A DNA stretch of 64,000 nt, taken from contig DBCL01000015.1 of assembly GCA_002293025.1 (NCBI GenBank), positions 1 to 64,000 of the forward strand. Reading direction: 5' to 3'. This DNA is from Actinobacteria bacterium UBA959 (GTDB lineage Bacteria; Actinomycetota; Actinomycetes; S36-B12; UBA5976). The notes beneath the pieces are model-generated. The model had not been told where the DNA came from. It saw nothing but the letters and a program-made list of their open reading frames with translations, and searched no databases. Below, in pieces: positions 40,451-48,115 of the stretch (the stretch's first letter is position 1; every line of letters begins with the position of its first letter). The position numbers and the translations under genes are program-made.

Positions 40451-41149
40451 TTACCTGATCTGTCCCCTATTCCCCAGCAACAAGGAGCCGATTCTTAGGT
40501 GTGTCGCCCCAAATTCCAAAGCGGCCTCCCAGTCCGAACTCATCCCGATTGAACGGCAGTTAGCTTCTGGAAATTCATTCTCGAAATTCAGAGCCACTTC
40601 AGCAAAACTCGCAAAGGCAGATCTTGGCTCAATATCCAATGGTGCAACAGCCATCAAGCCCTTCAATTCCAGCAAAGGCACGGCTTTTACTTGCTGGGCT
40701 AACTCAAATAATTGTCTTGGGTTTGTTCCCCCGCGCCTCTCATTTAAATGATCTTCTAGATTGACCTGTAAAAACACCTGGGTTGCGCGGTTGAGTTTTA
40801 GAGCGGCTGCGGCAAGAGAGCTTACGAGTTCTGCTCTATCAACCGAATGTAAAACGTCTGAATATTTCAAAATAGAATTGATTTTATTTCGTTGAATTTG
40901 TCCAATAAAATGTTGAGTCAACCCAAGTGAACCAACTAATTCTTGCTTAGCGGATGCCTCCTGATCTTTGGATTCACCAATATCAGATATTCCTAACTTC
41001 TTTAAGATTTCTATATCGGATGCGGGCCAGGTCTTTGTTACTGCGATTAATGTGACTTTATCTAGGCGATTAAGGTTGGCTAGTTTTTGGCGGATTGCGT
41101 CTTGCAAATTGGTTAAATTAGATCGCAACTGCTCTTCACGACTGATCAT
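40451..41149 (-). CDS. YggS/PLPBP-family pyridoxal phosphate homeostasis protein
   Basis: 232 residues, a PLP-binding single barrel with the PLP lysine in IAVTKTWPAS near residue 38 and phosphate-binding GMSSDWEAALEFGATHLRIGS-type residues near 205-225. Known members buffer PLP and affect amino-acid pools; they have no enzymatic activity. Overlaps the yfiH stop by four bases. Its position between yfiH and sepF is the usual actinobacterial one. Confidence 0.93.
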   Translation of the reverse strand: MISREEQLRSNLTNLQDAIRQKLANLNRLDKVTLIAVTKTWPASDIEILKKLGISDIGESKDQEASAKQELVGSLGLTQHFIGQIQRNKINSILKYSDVLHSVDRAELVSSLAAAALKLNRATQVFLQVNLEDHLNERRGGTNPRQLFELAQQVKAVPLLELKGLMAVAPLDIEPRSAFASFAEVALNFENEFPEANCRSIGMSSDWEAALEFGATHLRIGSLLLGNRGQIR

Positions 41150-41862
41150 TTAAGCCAAGCGACTGCTGCTTGTCTGCCAGTCACCCCATCACCTCGATGC
41201 GAGAATAGTCGTTGATCACTGAAAGTGCAGGGTTGATCGTTGAGCAGTTCACAACCAAGATTTTTAAAGTAGTGTGCGATTCCTGCGCGCAGGTCTAATC
41301 CTGGCCTACCTAAATGTGTTGTTGTCCTACTTTCTGGCAACACTGCAGCTACTTGAGTTTGAATTTCTTCTCCAACTTCATAATACCTTCCTGAAATAGC
41401 TGGCCCTAAACTCATGGAAACTTTTAATGGATTGATTTCTTGTTGATCAAAAATACTAGAAATAACATGAGTTATTTTTTGGACCGCTCCCCGCCAACCA
41501 ATATGAGCAACTAGCAGAAATTCTGATTCTTGTGATGCAGCTACCACAGACACACAATCTGCACTTGGTGCAGCCAAAGCAATATTTGAACTTCTAGTAA
41601 AAAGAATGTCAGCGCTTGATGGCAACGTCTTGTCAAATACTTCAATTGATTTAGTTGAGTGTTCAGGTCGCATGAAGTGAATAGGTGCAGGAACTAAACT
41701 CTGTAAAATAGCAAGATTGCGAAAGACGTTTTCGTCAACATCCCCAACCCAGTTGGCAATATTAAGAGAGTCGTAAGGCGGAGGACTTACACCTCCTGCC
41801 CTACCACTGAAGGCAAATTTGGCATTCTTCCCCAAGTCTCCTTGGGATAGCCAGAAATTCAC
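41146..41862 (-). CDS. pgeF: YfiH/PgeF-family multicopper-polyphenol-oxidase-fold protein
   Basis: 238 residues. Metal-site residues are in APSADCVSVV near residue 97 and AHIGWRGAV near residue 122, and the C-terminal motif SHRGDGVTGRQAAVAWL is diagnostic. E. coli PgeF edits wrongly built UDP-MurNAc-Ser peptides, which fits a location straight after ftsZ; purine-nucleoside activity is reported for other members. Start overlaps the ftsZ stop by one base. Confidence 0.9.
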   Translation of the reverse strand: MNFWLSQGDLGKNAKFAFSGRAGGVSPPPYDSLNIANWVGDVDENVFRNLAILQSLVPAPIHFMRPEHSTKSIEVFDKTLPSSADILFTRSSNIALAAPSADCVSVVAASQESEFLLVAHIGWRGAVQKITHVISSIFDQQEINPLKVSMSLGPAISGRYYEVGEEIQTQVAAVLPESRTTTHLGRPGLDLRAGIAHYFKNLGCELLNDQPCTFSDQRLFSHRGDGVTGRQAAVAWLK

Positions 41863-43055
41863 TACTTCAGAAAGTCTGGAACATCCAGATCATCGTCTAA
41901 ACCATCGGTTGCATCAAAAACAACTCTTGGTTTGAGTGAAGATGTTTCACCAACGGCCATTGGTAAAGAAATTTCTCCGGTGTCGTCTTGAATGTTTGCT
42001 GCTGACTCGAACTCAGGTGCGCCAGCTGCTGGTTCTTCCAGCGCAGGAGCAACCGAACTTGGGGTGATAGCTGTTGGTTCAGGGCGCTTGACTGGACGGG
42101 CAGCAGGCAGGCCATTTTCAAATCCGGCTGCAATCACTGTGACTCGAACTTCATCACCTAATGAATCATCTATAACAGCACCGAAGATGATTGTTGCGTC
42201 TGGATGTCCTGCTTCAGCTACCAAACGCGCAGCGTCGTTAATCTCGAACAAACCAAGATCACTTCCACCGGCAATACTCATCAAAATTCCACGCGCTCCA
42301 TCAATGCCCGCTTCGAGCAATGGGGATCGAACTGCCATCTCAGCCGCAGCCAGAGCTCGATTTTCGCCACGAGCAGCTCCAATTCCCATCAAAGCAGCAC
42401 CAGCATCTTTCATCACGCTTCTAACGTCAGCAAAATCAAGATTGATTAAACCTGGAGTAGTAATCAGATCGGTTATTCCAGATACACCGTGCAGTAGTAC
42501 TTGATCTGCATGTTTGAAGGCTTCCACCACGCTAATCGCCTTATTACTTAACTGCAATAAGCGATCATTTGGAATTACGATCAAAGTATCAACCTCGGCG
42601 CGTAACTCTTCAATTCCATCGTCTGCAGCAGATGCTCGTCTTCGCCCTTCAAAAGCAAAAGGACGCGTAACCACTCCGACAGTTAAGGCTCCCAGTTCTC
42701 TAGCAATTCGTGCCACAACCGGAGCACCACCCGTTCCGGTTCCACCGCCTTCGCCTGCAGTTACAAAAACCATGTCTGACCCGCGCAACACATCACGCAG
42801 TTCTTCTTCATGTTCTTCAGCAGCTTGGCGACCAATTAACGGGTCTGCTCCAGCACCAAGGCCCCTGGTCAAGTCTCGGCCAATATCTAGCTTCACGTCA
42901 GCATCACTCATCAAAAGTGCTTGGGCATCAGTATTAACAGCCACAAATTCCACGCCTTTGAGTCCCACGTCGATCATGCGATTAACGGCATTGACACCTC
43001 CACCGCCTACGCCAACAACTTTGATCACTGCCAGATAATTCTGTGGTGCTGCCAT
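41862..43055 (-). CDS. ftsZ: Cell division GTPase FtsZ
   Basis: Tubulin homologue forming the Z ring. 397 residues. The glycine-rich G box [10 protein letters not shown] lies near residue 102, the T7 synergy loop region NLDFADVRS near 205, and the conserved tail LDVPDFLK ends the protein, which should bind SepF. I start at ATG 43055 because GGAGGAAGC directly precedes it; upstream in-frame codons are not FtsZ-like. The gene is cut off from ftsQ by 3 kb of unrelated genes, so it relies on a promoter in the 150-base gap upstream. Confidence 0.97.
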   Translation of the reverse strand: MAAPQNYLAVIKVVGVGGGGVNAVNRMIDVGLKGVEFVAVNTDAQALLMSDADVKLDIGRDLTRGLGAGADPLIGRQAAEEHEEELRDVLRGSDMVFVTAGEGGGTGTGGAPVVARIARELGALTVGVVTRPFAFEGRRRASAADDGIEELRAEVDTLIVIPNDRLLQLSNKAISVVEAFKHADQVLLHGVSGITDLITTPGLINLDFADVRSVMKDAGAALMGIGAARGENRALAAAEMAVRSPLLEAGIDGARGILMSIAGGSDLGLFEINDAARLVAEAGHPDATIIFGAVIDDSLGDEVRVTVIAAGFENGLPAARPVKRPEPTAITPSSVAPALEEPAAGAPEFESAANIQDDTGEISLPMAVGETSSLKPRVVFDATDGLDDDLDVPDFLK

Positions 43056-43153
43056 GCTTCCTCCGTCACAAACTCTAAACTTCAACTAGAGAGTTAGAGT
43101 TATGTCAAGTATCTCTCCACGCAAGTTACGCCGAATAAGTTCATAGTTGAGTA

Positions 43154-43174
43154 ATTGCGCGTGCGTGTCGCAAT
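43154..43174. promoter_or_regulatory. Inverted repeat ATTGCG-N9-CGCAAT between ftsZ and the lipoprotein gene
   Basis: A perfect six-base inverted repeat with a nine-base spacer, sitting in the divergent gap about 100 bases upstream of ftsZ and about 33 before the lipoprotein start. A TTGACA -35-like hexamer for ftsZ lies at 43108-43103, with only a weak -10 behind it. The repeat has the shape of a dimeric-repressor site, but the regulator is unknown. Confidence 0.35.
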
Positions 43175-43206
43175 CATTTCTAGATTTATCTTGTCACCAT
43201 TCGTGC

Positions 43207-43734
43207 GTGCTTAAAATCAAACTTGCAGTCTTGACCTCGCTGCTTGTGCTCTCAGGTTGTTCGTTTTTTCAAGAAGAATCGAACATGAATACGGCTGCTC
43301 CCCAAGCGCCACCGGACTTCGCACCCCCTTATGAAGTTAAACCTGAGGCTGAATCTGAGTTAACTGATGAAAATGCTGCCAATATGGAAAATCACAGCGA
43401 TGATGAATTGGCAACAATTGGTGAAGCAGAACCTGGACTTGGTTCTGACCCAGCAGCGTTGGAATCAGCGTTTTATACCGGAACTGAAGACCTATGTGCA
43501 GCTGTCTTTTCCAGTTTGAACGGTGAAGCTCTTGTTGGTAAGCGAATTGTGAGTATTAAGTGGTGCCGAACATTGGCCGCTCAACTTGAAGTTGATTTAT
43601 CTTCGGATGACGAGTCGGTGGCTCACAAGCAAGGGTGGACTTTTACCAAACTTGCTGTTTTCCAAGCTCAACCAAAGTTGTGTTCTGTTTCAGGGCGCTG
43701 CGTGACATCGGCCCAGTTCGAGTACCCCTTCTAG
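43207..43734 (+). CDS. Putative lipoprotein of unknown function
   Basis: 175 residues from a GTG start. A short lipoprotein signal (VLKIKLAVLTSLLVLSGC) ends in the lipobox LSGC, with the cysteine at residue 18. Then comes a strongly acidic, proline-rich linker (about 20-90: many E and D), and a C-terminal domain of about 85 residues with four cysteines (LCAAV, WCRTL, LCSVS, RCVTS) that could form two disulfides. I recognise no family. Upstream in-frame ATG 43147 gives an implausible cysteine-rich extension. Transcribed toward msiK and divergently from ftsZ. Confidence 0.7.
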   Translation: MLKIKLAVLTSLLVLSGCSFFQEESNMNTAAPQAPPDFAPPYEVKPEAESELTDENAANMENHSDDELATIGEAEPGLGSDPAALESAFYTGTEDLCAAVFSSLNGEALVGKRIVSIKWCRTLAAQLEVDLSSDDESVAHKQGWTFTKLAVFQAQPKLCSVSGRCVTSAQFEYPF

Positions 43735-43748
43735 TCCTTTTTGGACTA
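43732..43748 (+). other. Small hairpin over the lipoprotein stop codon
   Basis: TAGTCC-TTTTT-GGACTA is a perfect six-pair stem overlapping the TAG stop. The bases after it are not a T-run, so it is a poor intrinsic terminator. It may mark the 5' boundary of the structured msiK leader or slow read-through. Confidence 0.4.
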
Positions 43749-43830
43749 CCTTTAGCCAATTAACCCCGAACGGCCGGGGACACCTGCCGCACAAGCGTCC
43801 TGGAAACAGGCATGAACCTGAAGGAGTCAC
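43749..43830 (+). promoter_or_regulatory. Structured 5' leader of msiK (candidate msiK RNA motif)
   Basis: Contains a five-pair hairpin CCCCG-AACGGC-CGGGG (43764-43779) and a GAAA-tetraloop hairpin CCTG-GAAA-CAGG (43799-43810). The CAGG arm could instead pair with CCTG at 43817-43820, which touches the AAGGAG ribosome site (43821-43826), or with CCTG at 43783-43786. An actinobacterial structured RNA named the msiK motif was described in exactly this position before msiK genes. Identity with that motif is inferred from position and helices, not from an alignment. Confidence 0.6.
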
Positions 43831-44886
43831 ATGGCTAACGTTATATTTAAAAATGCCTCACGCGTTTACACGCCTGGTGCAAAACCTGCTGTCTCAGAAC
43901 TCAATTTGACCGTAAATGACGGTGAGTTTTTAGTTTTGGTGGGACCTTCAGGTTGTGGTAAATCAACCACTCTTCGAATGTTAGCTGGCTTGGAGCCAGT
44001 TGATGGTGGATCGATATTCATCGGTGATCGAGATATAACAGGTGTTGCCCCTAAAGACCGAGACATTGCTATGGTCTTTCAGAACTACGCTTTGTATCCA
44101 CATATGACAGTTGCTGCAAATATGGGGTTTGCATTACAAATTGCCGGAGTGGCTAAAGATGAGATTCGTCGCAGAGTTCAAGATGCAGCAAAACTTTTAG
44201 ACCTCGAAGAATATCTAGAGCGCAAACCAAAAGCACTTTCTGGTGGACAACGCCAGCGAGTTGCTATGGGTCGTGCCATTGTTCGCGAACCTCAAGTTTT
44301 CCTCATGGACGAACCTCTATCTAACTTAGATGCAAAATTGCGTGTCCAGACGCGAACTCAGATCGCTGCGTTGCAACGCCGATTGGGCGTTACAACGGTT
44401 TATGTAACTCACGATCAAGTTGAAGCCATGACTATGGGTGATCGAGTAGCGGTTCTAAAAGATGGGTTCTTACAGCAAGTAGACACTCCCAGAAATCTTT
44501 ATGAAAATCCAGCAAATGCATTCGTAGCTGGCTTTATCGGCTCCCCCGCTATGAACCTTCTTGAAGGAACAGTCACTGACGGAGGTGTTGTCATTGGTGG
44601 ATTCAAGGTGCCAGTAGAAAAAGGTACGAATGGCTCCAAGATTATTGTTGGTATGCGCCCCGAACACATGGATATGTCCAGTCAAGGAATTGAAGTTAAG
44701 GTCAATCTTGTTGAAGAGCTTGGGTCTGACGCATACGTTCATGGAACAATTGCTGATGCCAGCGCTAAGGACATTACCGTTCGAATCGCGAGTAATTCTG
44801 GTGTAAAGCTTGGTGACAAGATTTTTGTTAAGCCTAATCGTGTTTTGGTATTCGATTCAGATGCTGAAGGGCGCCGCCTTAACTAA
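43831..44886 (+). CDS. msiK: Multiple-sugar ABC transporter ATPase, MsiK/UgpC type
   Basis: 351 residues. Walker A GPSGCGKSTT near residue 36, Q-loop FQNYALYPH near 84, signature LSGGQRQRV near 136, Walker B VFLMDEPLSNLDAKLR near 156, H-loop VTHDQVE near 191 and a C-terminal TOBE region (GMRPEHMD). This is the CUT1 sugar/polyol importer class. No permease or binding-protein gene is adjacent, as for Streptomyces MsiK, which powers several sugar importers. AAGGAG lies four bases before the ATG. Followed by a strong terminator shared with the convergent lacI-type gene. Confidence 0.93.
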   Translation: MANVIFKNASRVYTPGAKPAVSELNLTVNDGEFLVLVGPSGCGKSTTLRMLAGLEPVDGGSIFIGDRDITGVAPKDRDIAMVFQNYALYPHMTVAANMGFALQIAGVAKDEIRRRVQDAAKLLDLEEYLERKPKALSGGQRQRVAMGRAIVREPQVFLMDEPLSNLDAKLRVQTRTQIAALQRRLGVTTVYVTHDQVEAMTMGDRVAVLKDGFLQQVDTPRNLYENPANAFVAGFIGSPAMNLLEGTVTDGGVVIGGFKVPVEKGTNGSKIIVGMRPEHMDMSSQGIEVKVNLVEELGSDAYVHGTIADASAKDITVRIASNSGVKLGDKIFVKPNRVLVFDSDAEGRRLN

Positions 44887-44905
44887 CACAGGTTAGATAT
44901 TAAAT

Positions 44906-44943
44906 AAAAAGTGGGGCACATGTAATTGTGCCCCACTTTTTTT
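44906..44943. terminator. Bidirectional intrinsic terminator between msiK and the LacI-type gene
   Basis: Perfect ten-pair stem GTGGGGCACA (44911-44920) and TGTGCCCCAC (44927-44936) with loop TGTAAT, a T-run after it on the plus strand and an A-run before it (T-run on the minus strand). It works for both convergent genes. The plus-strand T-run covers the start of the lacI-type stop codon. Confidence 0.93.
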
Positions 44944-45988
44944 AGATAGAACCAAATGCTCCAATAACTGCTCCAGCTCTATCCGATCCCAATCTCTTTG
45001 TGCTATTTCGAACAATCAATTGAGTCGGCATAACTGTTGAAGTTCGAGGCTTTGTAGGCTCTTTTAATTGTTCCAACAAAATCCAAGCTGCTGTCTCCCC
45101 TAGTAATTGAACTGGTTGGGCGATGGTAGTTAAGTTTGCAAACTTAGATAAATCATGATCGTCAAATCCGACTATAGATATGTCGTCGGGTATGCGTAAA
45201 CCATGCCTATGGATAGCGCTGATTGCACCAAATGCCATCTCGTCGGATTCACAGAACACAGCTGTAGGTGGCTGGGCCTTTGAGAGAAGTTCACCCATTG
45301 CTCTTTCTCCACTTTCAATGGTAAATGAACCATACGCTTCCAAAGAGCTGTCGAAATTGAGCCCGGCTTCTTGATGGGCTAGCAAAAATCCATCGCGACG
45401 ATCCCTAGGAGCCGTAAAAGACAAAGGTTGAAGTGGGGATTCAGCAATGAGCCCTATTCGAGTATGACCCATATTAATTAGATGTCCGGTCGCAGTTTTA
45501 GCACTTTGTACATCATCAATTCGAACCGAATTGCATTCATCAACTTCAGCGCCAATAACTGCAACTGGGATATTCATCTGCTGGAGAGATCGAACCTCAT
45601 CCATTGAAGGTGGCAATGAACATACAAGTAGCGCATCTACCCTCTCTTTTACTAGGCGGTGTTGAAAGAGACGCTCGCGTTCATCTAATCGTTCCAGAGA
45701 ATAAATCAGAACATCAAATCCAGAGGAACGGCTTACTCGCTCAATCCCTGATACCAACTTTGCAAAATACCAACGGTCGATAAATGGAGCGATGACTCCG
45801 ATCGTGGAAGTTTTACCCGAGGCTAGACGGGAAGCTGTAGGTGAAACAACATAATCCAATGAAGCTGCTGCTTGAGATACTTTCTCCCGAGTTTCTGGGG
45901 TTACGCTGGGCAAGCCTCGCAATGCCCGAGATACGGTTGCGGTGCTAACTCCGGCAACTCGCGCTACATCTTCAATAGTGGCCTTCAT
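44942..45988 (-). CDS. LacI-family transcriptional regulator
   Basis: 348 residues. The N-terminal helix-turn-helix (TIEDVARVAGVSTATVSRAL, residues 3-22) and hinge helix (SPTASRLASG) are followed by a periplasmic-binding-protein-like effector domain (about 60-340) with VIAPFIDRWYF and GFDDHDLSKFANL. The effector is probably a sugar, but its identity cannot be read. A palindromic operator candidate lies 32 bases before the start, suggesting autoregulation; the neighbouring msiK hints at sugar-uptake control. Confidence 0.93.
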   Translation of the reverse strand: MKATIEDVARVAGVSTATVSRALRGLPSVTPETREKVSQAAASLDYVVSPTASRLASGKTSTIGVIAPFIDRWYFAKLVSGIERVSRSSGFDVLIYSLERLDERERLFQHRLVKERVDALLVCSLPPSMDEVRSLQQMNIPVAVIGAEVDECNSVRIDDVQSAKTATGHLINMGHTRIGLIAESPLQPLSFTAPRDRRDGFLLAHQEAGLNFDSSLEAYGSFTIESGERAMGELLSKAQPPTAVFCESDEMAFGAISAIHRHGLRIPDDISIVGFDDHDLSKFANLTTIAQPVQLLGETAAWILLEQLKEPTKPRTSTVMPTQLIVRNSTKRLGSDRAGAVIGAFGSI

Positions 45989-46019
45989 GTGTGAAACTAA
46001 GCAGATAAAGTCAATTTAA

Positions 46020-46031
46020 GCAAACGCTTGC
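46020..46031. promoter_or_regulatory. LacI-type operator candidate upstream of the regulator gene
   Basis: GCAAACGCTTGC is a near-perfect palindrome centred on CG with four of five matching arm bases, the layout of LacI/GalR-family sites. It would overlap the -35 area of the lacI-type promoter. No second convincing copy was seen before msiK. Confidence 0.55.
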
Positions 46032-46052
46032 AAAATTCAGGAACCCACCTGA

Positions 46053-46721
46053 TCAGGATATTCTAATTATTGGCAAGTCTGGGGCTGAAACATCATACAA
46101 TTTCGCTGTACGTTGCATTAAAACTTCCAAAACTTCAGCTTTTCTCTCAGGGCGTTCAATGTCTCCCCAGACCACCTCGACCCCATCTTTGAGAATGAAT
46201 CGAATATTTGAACTGCTGCGAGCATTCGCTTGAACTACCTTGTTGGCAACTTTTGGCGGTAAATCAAAAAAAGCAGTTACTGAGTATTCGCGCGCTCGAT
46301 TCGAAAGCGCACTAAATACAATCAATTCTGAATCTGGTTGTTCAGCACTGGAAATATAGGTGCTTCCATCTGAATCTATGTAATTCAATTGGTCTTTGTA
46401 TTTGTACCACCCAATTGGATCTCTCAATTCAACTGAAATAACAAAGTTGTTGTTCCATTTTCTATCAAACTTAACAGATCGAATATCTGGCAGAGATAAG
46501 ACTCTGCCAGCTGCAGCATCTTGATCTAGTTCAGTGATTTGCTCACCTTTAGAAATCGCAGCAACTTTAAGTATTTTTGCTGCAAGTTGCTTATCAACAC
46601 CAACCACTTGAACTTTGCCAACTTCAGCAGTTGAATTTCGTTGAGCCAGATATGCAACTGCAGCTCCACTGGTTAAAACAATCGAAAACGTTAGTACCCA
46701 GGCTAATTTGTGAGTCCTCAT
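46053..46721 (-). CDS. ftsQ: Cell division protein FtsQ
   Basis: 222 residues: a very short cytoplasmic tail, one membrane helix at about residues 7-26, a POTRA domain (VGKVQVVGVDKQLAAKIL, about 34-100) and the FtsQ beta domain with NYIDSDGSTYIS near residue 124. It lacks the long cytoplasmic N-terminus seen in many actinobacterial FtsQ. It is the last gene of the murC-side dcw run before the msiK/lacI insertion. The start lies two bases after the murC stop. Confidence 0.92.
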   Translation of the reverse strand: MRTHKLAWVLTFSIVLTSGAAVAYLAQRNSTAEVGKVQVVGVDKQLAAKILKVAAISKGEQITELDQDAAAGRVLSLPDIRSVKFDRKWNNNFVISVELRDPIGWYKYKDQLNYIDSDGSTYISSAEQPDSELIVFSALSNRAREYSVTAFFDLPPKVANKVVQANARSSSNIRFILKDGVEVVWGDIERPERKAEVLEVLMQRTAKLYDVSAPDLPIIRIS

Positions 46722-46723
46722 GA

Positions 46724-48115
46724 TTATTTAGTGTTTCTTTGCGCAAGGAGATTAACAATTTGTGGAGCCAGCGTGGCCATATCTCCTGGACCAATAGTGA
46801 GCACAATGTCGCCAGCTTTAGCCCATCTAGAAATAATTTGCGGGGTATTTAACAGCGATGGATCGAAAACCACACAGTCCCTTGGGAGATTTATGGCAGC
46901 CGCAACTGCTGCGCCGCCCGCACCTGGTATTGCTTTCTCGCCAGGTGCATATGTCTCCAAAACAACAACTTTATCGGCTAAAGCGAGTGCCTCTCCAAAT
47001 TCCACCAAGAAATGTGCGATGCGATAAAAACGGAATGGTTGAAAAGCAACGATTACGGATCCTGCTCCAGCAACTTCTCGTGCAGCAGTCAAGGTGGCCA
47101 CAACCTCAGTTGGGTGGTGAGCATAATCATCATAAACGCGAACTGAATCGCCTTGACCTCTAAATTCAAACCTGCGTCGTGTACCACTAAAACTCGATAG
47201 GCCGCTACTGGTGTCCCCTAGATCCGCTCCTACTAAATAGCTAACTAAAAAAGCTGCTGTGGCGTTTAGTGCATTGTGCCACCCAGGCACTTGCAAATCC
47301 AAGTGAGCAATAACCTTTGAGTGAATTTCTAAATCAAAACTCCACCCTCGATCATTCAATGATGCATTTACTAATTTTAGGTCAGCCTCAGGTGACTTGC
47401 CATAGGTAAACACAGACTTTTGCTGCTCCTTCAATTCTTTAGCAACATCAGCTGCATGTAAATCATCAGCGCAAACAATGATATGTTCACTGCAATTCAT
47501 TCCAAACTCTACAAATGCAGATTTTATTGATGCAAACGAATCCCATTGATCCAAATGATCTGCTTCAACATTTGTAATGACCCCAATTGCAGGTTTAAGT
47601 GCTAAGAAAGTTGCGTCACTTTCATCCGCTTCAACTGTGAACCAATTTGATTTTCCATGATGACCGTTGCTGCCAGTTTCATTCATTTCACTGCCAATGA
47701 TGAAAGATGGATCAAGCCCCGATGCCTGCAGGGCGATGGTTGCCATTGAAGTTGTGGTGGTTTTGCCATGTGTGCCCGCAACGGCAATAACTTGATAAGG
47801 GTTCAGTAAAGCTGCCAAAGCCTGAGCCCTGCTAAAGATTGGAATATTCAATTCTGCAGCACGAAGCAGCTCAGGGTTACTTCGCGGAATAGCAGTTGAG
47901 GCTACTACAAGAGCGGCTCCATCAACATGTTCAGATTTATGACCAAGCGACACCTTGGCCCCCAGCTGCTCCAATGCCATTATTCGACGAGATTCCTTTG
48001 CATCACTTCCAGAGATTGCATAACCCTGGCCAATAAGGACCCGCGCGATAGCTGACATGCCAGCACCTGCAATTCCAATGATGTGGATGCGGCCATTTGG
48101 GAGTTGATTTGTCAT
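46724..48115 (-). CDS. murC: UDP-N-acetylmuramate-L-alanine ligase
   Basis: Adds the first peptide residue to UDP-MurNAc. 463 residues. N-terminal nucleotide motif IGIAGAGMSAIA, ATP loop VAGTHGKTTTTSM near residue 112, central EADESDATF near 167, and C-terminal DDYAHHPTE near 340. The ATG at 48115 overlaps the murG stop (ATGA) with GAGG seven bases upstream; an ATG two codons earlier is too close to that site. Confidence 0.96.
   Translation of the reverse strand: MTNQLPNGRIHIIGIAGAGMSAIARVLIGQGYAISGSDAKESRRIMALEQLGAKVSLGHKSEHVDGAALVVASTAIPRSNPELLRAAELNIPIFSRAQALAALLNPYQVIAVAGTHGKTTTTSMATIALQASGLDPSFIIGSEMNETGSNGHHGKSNWFTVEADESDATFLALKPAIGVITNVEADHLDQWDSFASIKSAFVEFGMNCSEHIIVCADDLHAADVAKELKEQQKSVFTYGKSPEADLKLVNASLNDRGWSFDLEIHSKVIAHLDLQVPGWHNALNATAAFLVSYLVGADLGDTSSGLSSFSGTRRRFEFRGQGDSVRVYDDYAHHPTEVVATLTAAREVAGAGSVIVAFQPFRFYRIAHFLVEFGEALALADKVVVLETYAPGEKAIPGAGGAAVAAAINLPRDCVVFDPSLLNTPQIISRWAKAGDIVLTIGPGDMATLAPQIVNLLAQRNTK

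Noticed and set aside
43147..43206. Longer start for the lipoprotein
   Set aside because: It adds a cysteine-rich stretch before the signal peptide; the GTG at 43207 gives a standard lipoprotein signal.
43732..43748. Intrinsic terminator after the lipoprotein gene
   Set aside because: The stem is only six pairs and no T-run follows it.
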